Assembly: GCF_030269925.1 (NCBI RefSeq)
Contig: NC_085110.1
Span: 8,680,001-8,744,000, forward strand
Direction of reading: 5' to 3'
DNA from: Bombyx mori
Lineage: Eukaryota; Arthropoda; Insecta; Lepidoptera; Bombycidae
DNA length: 64,000 nucleotides
Below are positions 1 through 9,807 of this stretch, in pieces; the stretch's first letter is position 1; each line of letters opens with the position of its first letter. A program made the translations under genes and the position numbers. The notes beneath the pieces are model-generated. The model was not told the origin of the DNA. It worked only from the letters and a program-made list of their open reading frames with translations, and ran no database searches.

Positions 1-66
1 CCATAGATTATACACTTAATATATTCGGTGTTAGGTACTTATTAACTCCATGGTGTTATCTCTTGA

Positions 67-242
67 ATTTTTTTTTATTGCCTTTGTAGGCAGACGGGCA
101 TACGGCCCACCTGATGGTGAGTGGTTACCGTTGGATGATATCATCTCGAACAATTTCTCAGAGCACTCCCCATGGAACATACAGTACAAAATACAGAGGG
201 AACCGAAGTCCCTCCGCAGACCCAGCGGTTCCAAAGGTTGAA
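67..242 (-). mobile_element. 3' tail of a CR1/jockey-like LINE (5'-truncated)
   Basis: Read on the minus strand this ends in a poly(A) stretch (T-run at 68-76) preceded by the segment with GGTGGGCCGTATGCC and a GGTAACCACTCACC-like block. The same terminal block recurs at about 3470-3540, 6861-6930 and 54690-54753, so it is a dispersed 3' UTR. No intact coding sequence remains. Confidence 0.7.
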
Positions 243-337
243 TAACCAGTAATCTTTATTTCAATGAGTGCTTTATTCATTTTCCAGTTACCACATAATA
301 TGGACAATTATTATGGACAATGGAATCGGTGTTGCAG

Positions 338-1022
338 GTTCGCATGAAACCAGGCTGTATTCACACAAAATTTGAATGCCAGATAGTTAGAAAAAAACGA
401 ACAGCTAAAATTACAGATGGTGTAAAAGAAGTATCATAACAGAAAATAGATAACAGAAAAGATTAATTTCATGTACTTTTTACCATAATTTATCAATTCA
501 ACCAATAACCATTAAAATAATTATCTGTTAACATACATACCTAATAGTTTACGCCCCTAATATTTAGGAAAAAGTAAATTGTAAAATATGTACTAAACAC
601 TTTGTCAACTTTGTTTGATTCATTGTTTGTAAAAAGAAGTGCAGATTGTATGTGGTCCTGCATTTTATTTGTGTCTAATAATCTGCTATTTTTACTTTTT
701 AGTTTTGAGTGACAACTTATAAGGAAATTTAACAGAAAACATTCCCTCGAGAACGAATGATAAGTCTATTCAAGTATTTATTTCTCACAAGTTCAGAAGT
801 AAAGCCGTTCAAACAGAAAATAAATTAATAAATCAGATGACATCACCCTTGAAACCTCATACCCATTCTGTTTCTACATCACCATTTAAAGTTACAAGAG
901 GCAATTTCGTGTCCCCATGGACATCCACATTACATAAACCTACAAGGCTAATACTATATCCCCCTGAAGATCAATCTGATAGTGATACTTCTTTTACACC
1001 ATCCGTAATGCACAGAGAATAA
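338..1022 (+). CDS. 3'-terminal exons of an unrecognised gene
   Basis: I do not recognise this protein. Two exon-like blocks join in phase. The first, 338-419, follows an acceptor ending TTGCAG and ends at GATG|GTGTAA. The second, 736-1022, follows TTTAACAG and ends in TAA at 1020-1022. Together they give about 123 codons. The second block is rich in Ser, Thr, Pro and Lys (SPLKPHTHSVSTSPF, then YPPEDQSDSDTSFTPS), looks disordered, and may hold phosphorylation sites. It stays open 96 bases upstream of its first ATG (837), which argues that it is an internal-to-terminal exon and not a start. An AATAAA lies 22 bases after the stop. The 5' part of the gene would lie beyond the left edge. Protein-like composition, matching phase and the poly(A) signal support it; the splice sites are unproven. 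Confidence 0.45.
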
Positions 1023-1043
1023 TCACCATCAACAATATCTCAA

Positions 1044-1049
1044 AATAAA
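1044..1049 (+). terminator. AATAAA poly(A) signal of the upstream gene
   Basis: AATAAA begins 22 bases after the TAA at 1020-1022, the right place for cleavage of the transcript ending there. Confidence 0.4.
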
Positions 1050-1370
1050 TTAATTTATATTAGACTGCAGTGAGATGATACAAGACGATAAAAAACAGGA
1101 AGCATCTACAAATTCCAACTTGATGAATAATTTTAAGGTAGTTGTTGATGTTTAAAATGCTATATCAGGATCAAAATGATTGAGTCTTGGGGCTATCTTT
1201 GTTATCCAATTTAAAGCTATGCAATTAGCATTCCAGTTTAAGCAAAAAAAGCAAAAATAGGTGCTATCTCTATTTACCCAGAAATTGTGGTTATTGGGGA
1301 CGAAATTAGTGTTAATAGAGAAATTTGCTAGGGCTGGCACTCCTTGGTTTTAATTAATTAATTTGTTTAG

Positions 1371-1643
1371 TTGCACCAACAAAGTGATCATCAATAAAAA
1401 ACATTGAAAAACTGACAAATGACAAAAGTACATGGCAGATGGCATGAATTATAGGTGCAACCGACAGTGCATTACAAAAATAAAAATATATAACTAAAAC
1501 TTGATTACATTTAATTACTTATGATTAATTTATATTTACTTGGGAAATTATCCGCGACAGATTGTTCTTGTAAGTTGTGAGACAATTAGAAAAAACATCT
1601 ATTTCATCACTTAAAATTAGTTCAGCGCAATCGAACAATTCCG
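1371..1643. repeat. Dispersed repeat, copy 1 (partner at 15291-15563)
   Basis: Starts TTGCACCAACAAAGTGATCATC and runs through CATGGCAGATG, ATAGGTGCAA, GATCCGCGACAG-like and TTCAGCGCAATCG blocks in the same order as the copy in tim intron 7. The two are alignable by eye over about 270 bases with scattered substitutions and small indels. No coding potential is seen; it is probably a LINE 3' end or a nonautonomous element. Confidence 0.7.
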
Positions 1644-1649
1644 AATGAA

Positions 1650-3190
1650 CATTGACGAGACCGCGCCTTCGTGGAGATTATTGTAGTCCCAAAGGATTCT
1701 GCTTAAAGGAGAGTAAGCACCTAAATTCGAACGAGCGGGCTTTCTTATAAGCAGTTTATGTTTCTTTGTTCTTAGTAAGTACTTAGGGGCTGATATTTTT
1801 ATCTGGGTTAAGAGATTAGGTGTGTCCGTTATCCCATGAATTAATCAGGTGGATACTAATGGTTAATATTTGTTCAGAGTGGGGATTCTGAACAAATATT
1901 AACCTCTATATTTTATTAAGTATTACTTACACATTTTTGTCCACCTTGAGATTTCATCGTTCTTGTTACATGTCTTTACGTTACATTTACTTATGGTAAA
2001 TTGCTTAGATATTTCAACTAAAGACTTTTCCTAATTCCATAGGCTTCTATTACTGTTTTTAATATTAAGGGATCATATCTCTTATAAGGATCACTCTTTG
2101 ATACGTACACGCGAGGCATGTCTAAAAATAGAAAATAACATGTAACTGATAATATAAATATTTGCCAAACAATTAAATAACACTGCATTGATAATTTTGA
2201 ATAAAAGTTCTAGACAAAAACATCATGAATAAACCAGATTCTTACCAACAAATTTAAAAAATATTGTTATAACTACATAGACAGCCCTACAAACCTGTAC
2301 ATATTTATAATTAGTTCGTTTCCATTTTACTTATTCTCATCCCAATTGACCCCTTTTTCGTTCTTATTTATACCTGACACGTCCCCAATATCCCCAAAAA
2401 CAACAGATTTTTACATGTATTTTTATTTTATCAAAAACATTAAAACCAATAACAACTGATACTTAATGGTTCAAACTCTAAATAACGTTTATAAATCACA
2501 GTCGTCTTCTATTATTATCAGATAAATAAAAGAAATCAAAGTTTCTAACACTAAAATAATTACCACCACAAAAAGTTAATTTGAAATGTGATTTTTTATA
2601 AGTTAGCAGCTATTATCACACATATTCAGAGTTGTTTTGTGAACTTTCAACATTCTACTATTACACTACAAAAAATAGAAGATTTTGCAACGATTATAAA
2701 ACTAATATTGAGCGTCGAAAGATTTTCTTGGTTTTTTCCCCATTCGCCTCTCAATCCCTAATCGCCCCATTTTACGGTACTAATATTCCTGCTAACAAAA
2801 TATACTCATGAGTGTAAACAAAATTAGATTAAATAACCCATTTAGAGAGCTTGCTGATGGCTTTTGTGGAACTTCTGTTGTGAAAATGGTAAATTACGAT
2901 TCTCTTCTTCTTTTTCTCAGCCGTGTCACTCTTGACAGAGTGGTTGTGATCGTCATGTAGTGTTGGAAGGGGCAGACTTGATAAAATATATTTTATTATA
3001 CGATTATAAAATATATTTTAGCGACAGGTAAAGCGAATACAATAAGTTTTTTTGTTAAAATTGCAGTAATCGCGCGTAAACTCAAACGAAACAAGATGAC
3101 GTTTACTAAGACGTGACGTCATTCGCTCTGATTAGTGTTTAAGGTTTCAGCTATCATGGCTGATTGTTGTATTTTGTTGATTTATTTTAA
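1650..3190. other. AT-rich intergenic stretch, no gene seen
   Basis: Short ORFs only, none with conserved-looking protein. A short GC-richer block around 2907-2960 (CAGCCGTGTCACTCTTGACAG) resembles a common lepidopteran interspersed repeat, but is too short to assign. Confidence 0.5.
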
Positions 3191-3204
3191 CAAACAACAA
3201 GAGG

Positions 3205-3543
3205 AATTGTTCGAGACGATACCGGCATCTCGTTTTTACCATCGCACCGCCCGCCACCGGAGTAGAGTTCATCCATACTACCTGGAGCCACTGCGGTCAT
3301 CCACAGTGCGTTTCCAGAGATCTTTTTTGCCACGTACCATCCGGCTATGGAATGAGCGCCCCTCCACGGTGTTTCCCGAGCGCTATGACATGTCCTTTTT
3401 CAAACGAGGCTTGTGGAGAGTATTAAGCGGTAGGCAGCGGCTTGGCTCTGCCCCTGGCATTGCTGAAGTCCATGGGCGACGGTAACCACTCACCATCAGG
3501 TGGGCCGTATGCTCGTATTCCTACAAGGGCAATAAAAAAAAAA
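3205..3543 (+). mobile_element. 5'-truncated CR1/jockey-like LINE, C-terminal end plus 3' UTR
   Basis: The frame open to 3485 encodes the usual C-terminal tail of insect LINE reverse transcriptases of this group: RFYHRTARHRSRVHPYYLEP, then VRFQRSFLPRTIRLWNE, then FKRGLW. The stop is followed by the family's 3' UTR (GGCTCTGCCCCTGGCATTG, then AACCACTCACCATCAGGTGG) and a poly(A) run at 3531-3543. The open frame extends upstream to 3135, but that part does not look like LINE protein and may be flanking sequence. Confidence 0.75.
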
Positions 3544-4154
3544 ACAAACAAACAAATCATAAATCTCGTCATTAATATACCTAAACACATTTTTCAAAAT
3601 CTAGGAATCCTGTTTCATTAGATCAGTTATATATTTTAGCGATACTTGACTACTGTCATCATGCCTATTCGTCGAAACCCCATTAGGAAGCAAAAAAAAA
3701 CTTGTGATTCAGAGATGAATCTGTTGATGTGTGTAGCTTTAAATCACAAGCATCGTACATATCGTTCATGAAGAACCTTGTATACTCGATGTTTTAGGTT
3801 TAAAATCGATGCATATGAACGATACATCGATGTTTGAGAAATCTTAAATAAAGAAAGAGACCAAAAATGTTACGCTGATTTAATATTAAGCTATAACATA
3901 AATAAACTTAGAGCTACAAATAGGATTGTTTCGATCACGAACAAGATGTTTAAATTATATAAATCTTTCTAAAAGAGCGAATTTATTTATCGGTAACCAG
4001 TTCTTTATATCCTATCCAGAAAATATCTAGCACTGATTTCTAAATAGATCATTCTAATATAGTTTTTATATCGTTATATAGTTTTCAATCATATAGTTTT
4101 TTGCTAACAATCGTAGTTATTCATTAAAGGTTGACTGACACTTGATAATACTAA

Positions 4155-5412
4155 GGGCCTGGCCACAGCTACTGGCGGTGCGTTTTGCGGTGCGTTGCGA
4201 GGCGCGGCGGGCGGCGTGATTTGCGGGGGTATGCCACAGCTAGACTAGTTGCGACGGCGGCGGCGTCAGAGGTGGACGTATTTAGAAAGCCCTATCAAAA
4301 TTCCCTTTCAAAAGTGGCACGATATTACCTTGAAATAAGTGCGTTCTTAGCTGAAGATATTATTCAATCAAGAATAGGAGCGCACCCAGTAAGAAAAAGA
4401 GAGAACTTGGCGAATTCCACCCTATTTATTAGGTATTATATTAGGAATATAAGAACTATCCCGATAAATAGATTATTAATAGATTCAACCTTCACAGATA
4501 TTACCAGGTTCAAATCTAAATTTACCATACGTGTTAATTGCTGATAAAGCCTATCCTCTTAAAAATTATTTGATGCGCCCATATCCACCGGGTGGTTTAA
4601 ATGCGGAACAAATAATTTTCGACAAAACATTATCCCGGACAAGTGTCACAATTCAGTACGCGTTTGGTATTCTAACTAATAAATTTCGTATTTTTACGAA
4701 AAGTGTACAGGCAAACAAAAAGCACGCGACATTGATTATAAAGGTTTCGTGCCTTAACAGAAAGTGATGGAGACAGAGATGCAGATTTTCAGCAGTTTAT
4801 TTCCCAGTTTGGAGACTCCAATATTCACAATAGCGTACGCAGATCAAGACGGAATAATCGAGAAACGGTTCAAGCATCTAGAATACGAAATCAATTCAAA
4901 TTTCAAATTTTATTTCAATAATCCTATCCAAGAGTATCTAGGAAACCATTAGTACCAGAAAATTGTTGTTTTATTTCATCCCACATTTTTTTTATAACAT
5001 GCCTATATTTATGATGTGGATGTTTTGACATCCATATTTCTGGTCTACTCAGTATTTCACTAATGAATTGTTCCACATCCATTATATTTTATTAGCTCAA
5101 CGCGCGGTAAAAACAAAATGATTTGTTTCGGTCGCGCGATGCCTCAATGCGTCCACCGACACCGCCGCGCGCGCCGCTCTGAGCTGTGGCCACCTCCATA
5201 TTGTCTAGTACATTTGTTTCACTCGCACATGGCGCAGCTCGTCGCCGCCAGATGTCACGCACCTCTCACCGCGCCTCGCAACGCACCGCAAAACGCACCG
5301 CCAGTAGCTGTGGCATACTTCATAGGTTGTCTACCATTTGTTTTCGCCGCTCCCGCTTGCCGCGCCTCATGACGCACCGCAATTCGCACCGCTCTCGGCT
5401 GTGGCCAAGGGG
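4155..5412 (+). mobile_element. Decayed PIF/Harbinger DNA transposon
   Basis: Flanked by TAA on both sides (4152-4154 and 5413-5415), the 3-bp duplication typical of Harbinger. The ends are inverted: GGGCCTGGCCACAGC at the left and, reverse-complemented, CCCCTTGGCCACAGC at the right. Inside, 4531-4767 encodes a recognisable part of a Harbinger DDE transposase (ADKAYPLKNYLMRPYP, then LSRTSVTIQYAFGILTNKFR). The rest of the transposase is broken by stops and frameshifts, and the usual MADF-like partner gene is absent. The left terminus is also matched in inverted orientation at an internal position, 5265-5310. It lies 290 bases upstream of the first E-box of the proposed tim promoter. Confidence 0.8.
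4531..4767 (+). pseudogene. Harbinger transposase fragment (HARBI1-like DDE region)
   Basis: A 78-codon open stretch matches the DDE_Tnp_4 pattern: ADKAYPL (the second catalytic Asp region), PYP, then LSRTSVTIQYAFGILTNKFRIF, where family members usually show LSRAR..IE.AFG.LK.RFR. The residue before YAFG is Gln where Glu is usual in the catalytic triad region, so this fragment is unlikely to be active. It is far shorter than the roughly 350 residues of a complete protein. Confidence 0.7.
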
Positions 5413-5639
5413 TAAGCCTATTTATTTAAGCGGATTCGTTACCGCTTTCCTCCATCTTGCTTTCGGCAGATTCTACTAATCAGACAGTTCAGTTTTTTAA
5501 ATGATTAAAAAAGGAGTTGTATATTTGATCGGAAATAGTTAACCCTTTTTTCAGTGTCATGTTTCGCCCAACTCTGGCCATAAGTATAAATATTGTGTAC
5601 ATTAAGACTACAAAATAATGTACTATAGCTAAAATAAAA

Positions 5640-5830
5640 CTATAGCAATCTACGTACTACGTAGTACGTACGTCAAGCCGACTCAAGCCTGCCCTCAGGA
5701 GCACGTGCGTCGTACACGCGACTTCGTGAGCGTGACCTACTATTGGTTCGTCGAATAACGTTGTTTGTAGTCACGTGGGCTACTGTCGTATATTTCGTTT
5801 GTAATTTGTTTTGTATCCACATCCACAAGG
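5640..5830 (+). promoter_or_regulatory. tim: Candidate tim promoter with two CACGTG E-boxes
   Basis: Two perfect CACGTG E-boxes lie at 5702-5707 and 5772-5777, 70 bases apart, with a 20-base perfect palindrome at 5651-5670 just upstream. CACGTG is the established CLOCK:CYCLE/BMAL1 site, and tim is a known target of that activator in insects. A plausible noncoding first exon follows. The distance to the first coding exon is about 3.7 kb, so assignment to tim is an inference; no transcript start can be seen directly. Confidence 0.45.
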
Positions 5831-6012
5831 AACAGTGCGAACCTTACCCAACGAAGGAGAAATACGTAATTAAAGCGTTCAGTGGTTAAAGTGTCTGTTT
5901 CGTTTGGGGTTTTCGTTCATATAGTTTTCCTAGTTAACATTACTAACTAAAATAACTTGTGTGAAATAAAATTTAAAATAATTATGGGATAAAGTGCAAT
6001 AAACATATTTAC
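5830..6012 (+). other. tim: Candidate 5' noncoding exon of tim
   Basis: A non-repetitive stretch downstream of the E-boxes ends in a strong donor, TTTAC|GTAAGT, at 6012/6013. The first coding exon of tim begins with an acceptor seven bases before its ATG, so at least one upstream noncoding exon must exist; this is the best candidate seen. The left boundary is arbitrary. A TTACGTAA palindrome (6009-6016) overlaps the donor. Confidence 0.35.
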
Positions 6013-6298
6013 GTAAGTATTTGGATTCTTAATTTTGAAACTTGTTATCCATAGCATTAGTATTTAATGAAAATGAAAAATATTACAAAAAATATGTTTC
6101 TAAATTGGATTTTAAAAAAGACAAAAGTTTTGTGTTGTATTCAGAAGTATTCTTCGTTGTGAAGTATTTTGAGAAGCAGTTCGCTTCTCCTTTTACAATT
6201 TCCGAATGAAACTAAATACCGCTCTACCGTATACCCTCGTCCCATCATCCGCATCCATAATATATGCCATCATTTAACTACACACATTGATTATGTGT

Positions 6299-6560
6299 TT
6301 TATTTGGAGTATAAAAAAGCGTGGGGAACACCGAGCCCTGTGGTACACCAGCATGTTATCGATGCAGCAGTCTCCGAGATCAATTTTGATACTCCGTCCA
6401 AGGAATTGATGATATGTACCAAGTTTCACATTAAGAAGCGTGTTAACGCGAAGTAACGATTTACTATAGACTTCAAGCGGCCATGGCATTATCAGATTAA
6501 TCTTAGCAACGACGTCACTAATTTACTATAGGTACTAACTATGACCTCCCAGTCTCGAAG
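6299..6560 (-). pseudogene. LINE reverse transcriptase fragment
   Basis: On the minus strand, bases 6352 to about 6323 read AGVPQGSVF, the conserved GVPQGS motif of non-LTR reverse transcriptases, preceded in another frame by IKIDLGDCCIDN-like sequence (6489-6353). At least one frameshift separates the two parts. The fragment lies within the candidate tim intron 1 and is probably related to the LINE debris that follows. Confidence 0.55.
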
Positions 6561-6860
6561 GAGAGTGTTATAGCAGAAGCGATAGCTATTGACCACTGAG
6601 TTTCTCGCCGGATCTTTTCAATGGATGAGGTGGACATTGGTGACAACTACGAAATTGGTACTTTTTGAAATACCATATTAATGCGGATCTCGATTCGGAG
6701 GCACACCTCTTTAGTACCTACACAGTATGGGCCTTCTTCTGCCGTTGTAGTATGCGCCAGACTGCTACCAGACTTACGCAGAGGCTATAAGGTCGGCAAA
6801 AAATATTCTTCGTAGCCTTCGATTCAGATCTCTGAGCCTGGATGCGAAATATGATTTGAA

Positions 6861-8430
6861 TTTTTTTTTATTGCTGACTAGGCAGACGAGCATACGGCCC
6901 ACCTGATGGTAAGTGGTTGCCGCCGCTCATGGACGTCAGCAATGCCAGGGGCAGAGTCAAGTCGCTGCCTAGCGTTTAATACTCTCCACAAGCCTCGCGT
7001 GAAGAAAAACATGTCATAGCGCTCAGTGAAGACCGGAAAGGGGAGTTCAGTACATATCCCATTCGTGTAACGCTTAGGCCCAGAATGGGGTTTCTCCTTT
7101 CTGCCTTTTCTCCGAACTGTCAGGATCCCGGCGTCTCCTAACATCATTCCATGCCGCGTATGCCGACTGCTTGAGGCGTGCAGCATCCTTACTAGCTTTA
7201 TTATACCGAGGTTTTACTGCGACCCTCAACGGGCACCTCCGAAGAAGGAATGAATAATTAATTCCCTGAAGCACCACGCCTTTAAGTCGATCCGCACAGA
7301 CGTCAGGATCATTGGAGGAAAAGTAGAGCCGCCTCCATGGGTAGGATGCGTAAAATTCACGGGTTCCACCCCAATCTGCTGACCTGTACCGCCCAAATCT
7401 TCGAAACCCGGTCGTCGTTCAACGACCAGGGCGAGAGAGTGGTATCGCAGAACGGATAAGCCAGTAATCAGACGATCCAAGGGGAGCGTCGACCACCGCA
7501 CTGTATCCAGCTAGGGGAGAGTGGTTAGCAGAAGATCCAACAAAGAAGGCTCGTGAATCTTAGTGTCTGGGACATGGGTGGGTTGAGTCACTAGTTGAGA
7601 GAGGCCGTAGGACAAGGCGAATTCGTAGGCAGCCTGACCTGGGAGGCCAGTGGTTCTGTACCCCAACCACTCCTGGCGAGGAGCGTTAAAGTCACCAAGG
7701 ATCACCGCCTCCGCAGATGAGTACTGCTCAAGCACGCAGTCAGTCCCCTTTTGTACATGTTCAAACAGAGTTGACCCCGCATTACAGCTGTGGGACCTGT
7801 ACAGGCAGGCGTGGACTCGGGTATATCCCCTATAGTCCATGCGTAGCCACAAGAGGGATAGATCCCGTTGCTCGAGGCCCCGAAGCTGACGACTGCAGAC
7901 ATCCCCCCGGATAAACACGCAAATCCCGGCTTTACGCAGGAAGGTGTGCTCCAATGCGTAGCCGGAGAATTCGAGGTACGAAGCATCATCCGATGCAGAT
8001 TTTTGCGTCTCAGTCCGGAAAAAGAGGGCAAGTTGCGTCGTCTCAAGGTGGTGGTGTACGGCATCAAGGTTGCTGTGTAGGCCCCTGACATTGCTGGACT
8101 ACACATTAAACGTGGAATGGGGATCCGCCGAAAATACTCTTTTTCTTTTGTCGACTTTTATTTCTTTTTTGGTTGGAGAGTAAGGATTTGGTGAAATAGG
8201 ATGCTAGTGGTGAGATCAAGGCAACACCTGAATAAAGTGTAGGGCCCAATGGATACTCGATCCGGGGTTTTGCGAGGAGCTGACGCAGGGCATGGGGGGC
8301 CCCCAGTCCACCCTGCAGACGATCGGCGGGATCCACTCCGGACTGCCGACTCCGGCACGACGACCGCATGCCAGGATTTTACACCGGTTGGCGGCACAGC
8401 TTCCCGGGGCGGAGTTTAGTAGTGACACCC
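6861..8430 (-). mobile_element. Decayed CR1/jockey-like LINE with internal deletion
   Basis: Reading minus strand, 8106-7511 carries apurinic endonuclease sequence in broken frames: LRRRNLPSFSGL, then GYTRVHACLYRSHS, then EAVILGDFNAPRQEWLG with the GDFNA motif, and PSLLDLLLTT. The reverse transcriptase core is missing. Sequence resumes near 7230 with the C-terminal tail and 3' UTR of the family (FTERYDMFFFTRGLWRVL, GGCATTGCTGACGTCC) and a poly(A) run (T at 6861-6869). It is therefore a dead copy with a large internal deletion, possibly assembled from two insertions. The 5' limit is uncertain. Confidence 0.7.
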
Positions 8431-9165
8431 GAGTTCAGGTCCCCCCCTACTGATCGGCGGGTGGCGGCACACACTGTTTCACTGGGTCTCCTTATACCCC
8501 CGTCAGCAACCCACGTCCCGCGGACTTGTGAGCACGTTTGCTCTGCATGCTCCAAGTATCACCAAGACTTACCCCCAACAAGGAGGAAGAAAGGAAAGGA
8601 AGATTACTGAACCTGGCTAGATACATGAGTCTAAGTCACGATTGTGTACTATAACGGCTCTCGCCCACATTAAACTGGAAAGCATAACTGCCGTGCGGTA
8701 GAAATACATAGGTAGGGTGGTACGGTAGTTATATAAATTTATGTACTTTAGCGGGTGTGTTTTTCTAATTCGTTTCATTGAATAAAAAAAATATCCAACC
8801 TTTTGTAGTATGAACTAAAGCAGGTGTACCAGTTTCCATATATTCCATATAATAATATTTGTCTATTATGATAGGTATATTTGATGTCCTATTTGTTTGT
8901 GGTAGAGCTGCCAGACCAAGGTCGAATTTTCAATAAATTAACAACTATTTGGCTGCTCTGTTTGTTCGAGCTTATCTTTGAAATAGCTGCCCTATTAGGT
9001 TCCCATCATTTTGTTGACAAGACTTCATAAATCAATTAAGCTGCTTTTAATACAGTCGGTTCTCTTGGTTCCAGCGTAAATAAAAATTGAAACACCCAAT
9101 CTTACACACGAGATCACTTTGATTTGATTTTTGAATTAGCTAATATAAGTAGAGCATTTGTTACG

Positions 9166-9425
9166 TTTTTTTTCTGCCTAAGCTGATAGCCTTGAGAGGC
9201 TATTTCAGCTTCACCCCAACGCGTGTAGGTGAGCTCACGGGGCTCAAACCGGAGTGATTCTAACACTGACCCTAGCAAGAGCAGTGCCTCGCAGAATCTA
9301 CCACCGGATCGGAAACGCGACCCACTGAGAAGATCCGGTGAGAAACTCAGTGGGCTGTGTCTATGGGTTAATTCGTTCGTCGAGCCCTTCGTCGCAAGCG
9401 TTCGACGAGGACGATGACCGGGCGT
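9166..9425 (-). mobile_element. 3' UTR of a jockey/BMC1-like LINE
   Basis: Minus-strand reading ends in poly(A) (T-run 9166-9173). The interior shares long blocks with 55574-55850 (GTGAGCTCACGGGGCTCAAA, GGATCGGAAACGCGACCCAC) and more distantly with the 3' UTR after the RT gene at 58043-60267 (GAGTTTCTCGCCGGATCTTC). It contains no RT sequence. Confidence 0.7.
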
Positions 9426-9703
9426 TACGTGAAAAAACAGAAATCTTATGTTTCTTATATAATAATGATTTTTATGTGTATCTAACGCTACCGAGCGTAG
9501 GACTCACCCCAGGGCAAATATTGCTTATTTCTTGGTTTTGCAATGATTTCGGTCGCTGAGAAAATTTCTCTTCTAGTTTCCAATATAAAAGCCATACGAG
9601 TTATAGTTTCCACATACATCTAAAGCAGCGCCAGAGTACTCTCACGTTATAATTGTAGAATAATATATATAAATATATATATGTATGTTTTTCTTTGTTA
9701 CAG

Positions 9704-9807
9704 GAACAAAATGGAATGGGTTTTAAGAAGTCCACAAATCCACAGCAGTTTCGGGAATCTTGGTTTCCTACATGCTGATGGATATCACGTAAACGAGAAT
9801 TGCAACA
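9704..9807 (+). CDS. tim: tim coding exon 1
   Basis: Acceptor TTTGTTACAG, then seven untranslated bases and ATG at 9711. It encodes [18 protein letters not shown] and ends CAACA|GTAAGT in phase 1. The acceptor before the ATG shows that the 5' UTR is spliced. Confidence 0.85.

Noticed and set aside
837..1022. ATG at 837 as the start of a small gene
   Set aside because: The frame is open and protein-like upstream of it to a consensus acceptor at 735, so it is better read as part of a terminal exon.
5118..5479. Two overlapping open frames rich in Arg, His and Ala
   Set aside because: They lie in the GC-rich repeated ends of the Harbinger element and arise from repeats of the GCACCGC type.
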